From Glebionis coronaria (taxonomy: Eukaryota; Streptophyta; Magnoliopsida; Asterales; Asteraceae), in NCBI GenBank assembly GCA_025667525.1, contig JANFOE010000190.1, forward strand, positions 250,501 through 314,500: a DNA stretch of 64,000 nt, in the 5' to 3' direction. Shown piece after piece: positions 63,599 through 64,000 of the stretch. Positions within the stretch are counted from its first letter, which is position 1. Every line of letters starts with the position of its first letter. Under the pieces are notes generated by a model. That model worked only from the letters and a program-made list of their open reading frames with translations, was not told where the DNA came from and made no database searches. The position numbers and the translations under genes are program-made.

Positions 63599-64000
63599 GA
63601 TTCTGTCACATCATAAAGAGAAGATAAAATGAATGAGTTAATTTTATTCATGGTATAGTCATATCATGTACAAAATCAATCATCAAATGCATACACATTC
63701 TCAATACAAGAATTCACAATCATTATAAGGATCAAAGGAAACTATTATCATCGATCAACAAGGAATGATCTTAAAGACAAATAGAATACAACGACACTAA
63801 ATAAACACTAGTCACGTGGGGATCCACATGGCTTAGTTGACTGTGTCTCGCTTGCAGCAGTGAAACCTGCTTCCTCCTCATCAAAGACGAAATTTGATGC
63901 TGGTAAATTTCACAAAATAAGTATAAGGTCATAATAAAATGAAATAGGATAATTTCCAAAATTTTAATTAAATATAGAAAATCCTTCAAAATAATTACAA
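63599..64000 (-). other. Element 5 leader (partial)
   Basis: 402 nt upstream of the gag ATG on the minus strand with no open frame of note. The primer-binding site and 5' LTR are not reached before the window ends. A short minus-strand frame at 63771-63989 has no motif. Confidence 0.7.

Larger units (their letters stand above)
59047..64000 (-). mobile_element. Element 5: Tekay/Del chromovirus, minus strand, 5' end outside window
   Basis: Interior of a Ty3/gypsy chromovirus: polypurine tract, Gag-Pol with C-terminal chromodomain, and leader. The 3' LTR is the split LTR at 43635-45857 and 58707-59046; the 5' LTR and primer site lie past 64000. It inserted into the 3' LTR of element 3 and was itself entered by element 4. 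It is the best-preserved coding region in the window. Confidence 0.9.

Noticed and set aside
1..64000. Host protein-coding, rRNA or tRNA genes
   Set aside because: I looked for exon-like frames with splice sites, tRNA-like folds and rRNA segments between the elements and saw none that I could support by eye.

Overview
This window is plant nuclear DNA made almost entirely of nested LTR retrotransposons. I found no host gene, rRNA, tRNA or CRISPR array. Polyproteins of Athila type (Ty3/gypsy, no chromodomain) and Tekay/Del type (chromovirus), AT-rich spacers and LTRs up to 4.2 kb point to intergenic heterochromatin of a large-genome eudicot. Asteraceae is a guess that I cannot test here.

Layout, left to right. 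(a) 1-2287: old AT-rich sequence with a CACTA-like motif cluster and a probable minus-strand Copia LTR (1571-1849). (b) 2293-14489: element 1, a Tekay-like element with two 3,437-bp LTRs differing at only 4 positions, flanked by GTACA duplications, with a wholly decayed gag-pol. (c) 14495-14908 and 25886-27001: older sequence with ~202-bp tandem repeats, split by element 2. (d) 14909-25880: element 2, minus-strand Athila, flanked by TTAAC. (e) 27002-43634: element 3, plus-strand Athila with unusually long 4.2-kb LTRs and many lesions; its 3' LTR is broken at 43634 by element 5. (f) 43635-45857 plus 58707-64000: element 5, minus-strand Tekay chromovirus whose 3' LTR was split by element 4. (g) 45858-58701: element 4, plus-strand Athila flanked by AATTA, with non-canonical TA...TA LTR ends. 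(h) 54444-56011: a solo LTR of the element 2 family inside element 4's 3' UTR, flanked by TTGTA.

Order of events. Nesting gives element 3, then 5, then 4, then the solo LTR. Hand-counted LTR divergence agrees: element 3 about 4%, element 2 about 2.5%, element 4 about 2%, element 1 about 0.12%.

Coding logic. The three Athila elements each encode one long Gag-PR-RT-RNase H-IN polyprotein (about 1,885-1,895 codons before damage) with no env-like gene. All three are dead: seven frameshifts, each a net loss of one base, and 16 nonsense codons. Element 5 has a 1,505-codon Gag-Pol with a chromodomain and only three nonsense codons. The non-coding parts are the most unusual: TA...TA termini, a hypervariable CpG-rich repeat cassette at a fixed LTR position, a TATA-palindrome core promoter shared by a Copia and an Athila LTR, a hairpin kept just after the pol stop in three Athila elements, and repeated polypurine tracts in the 3' UTRs.
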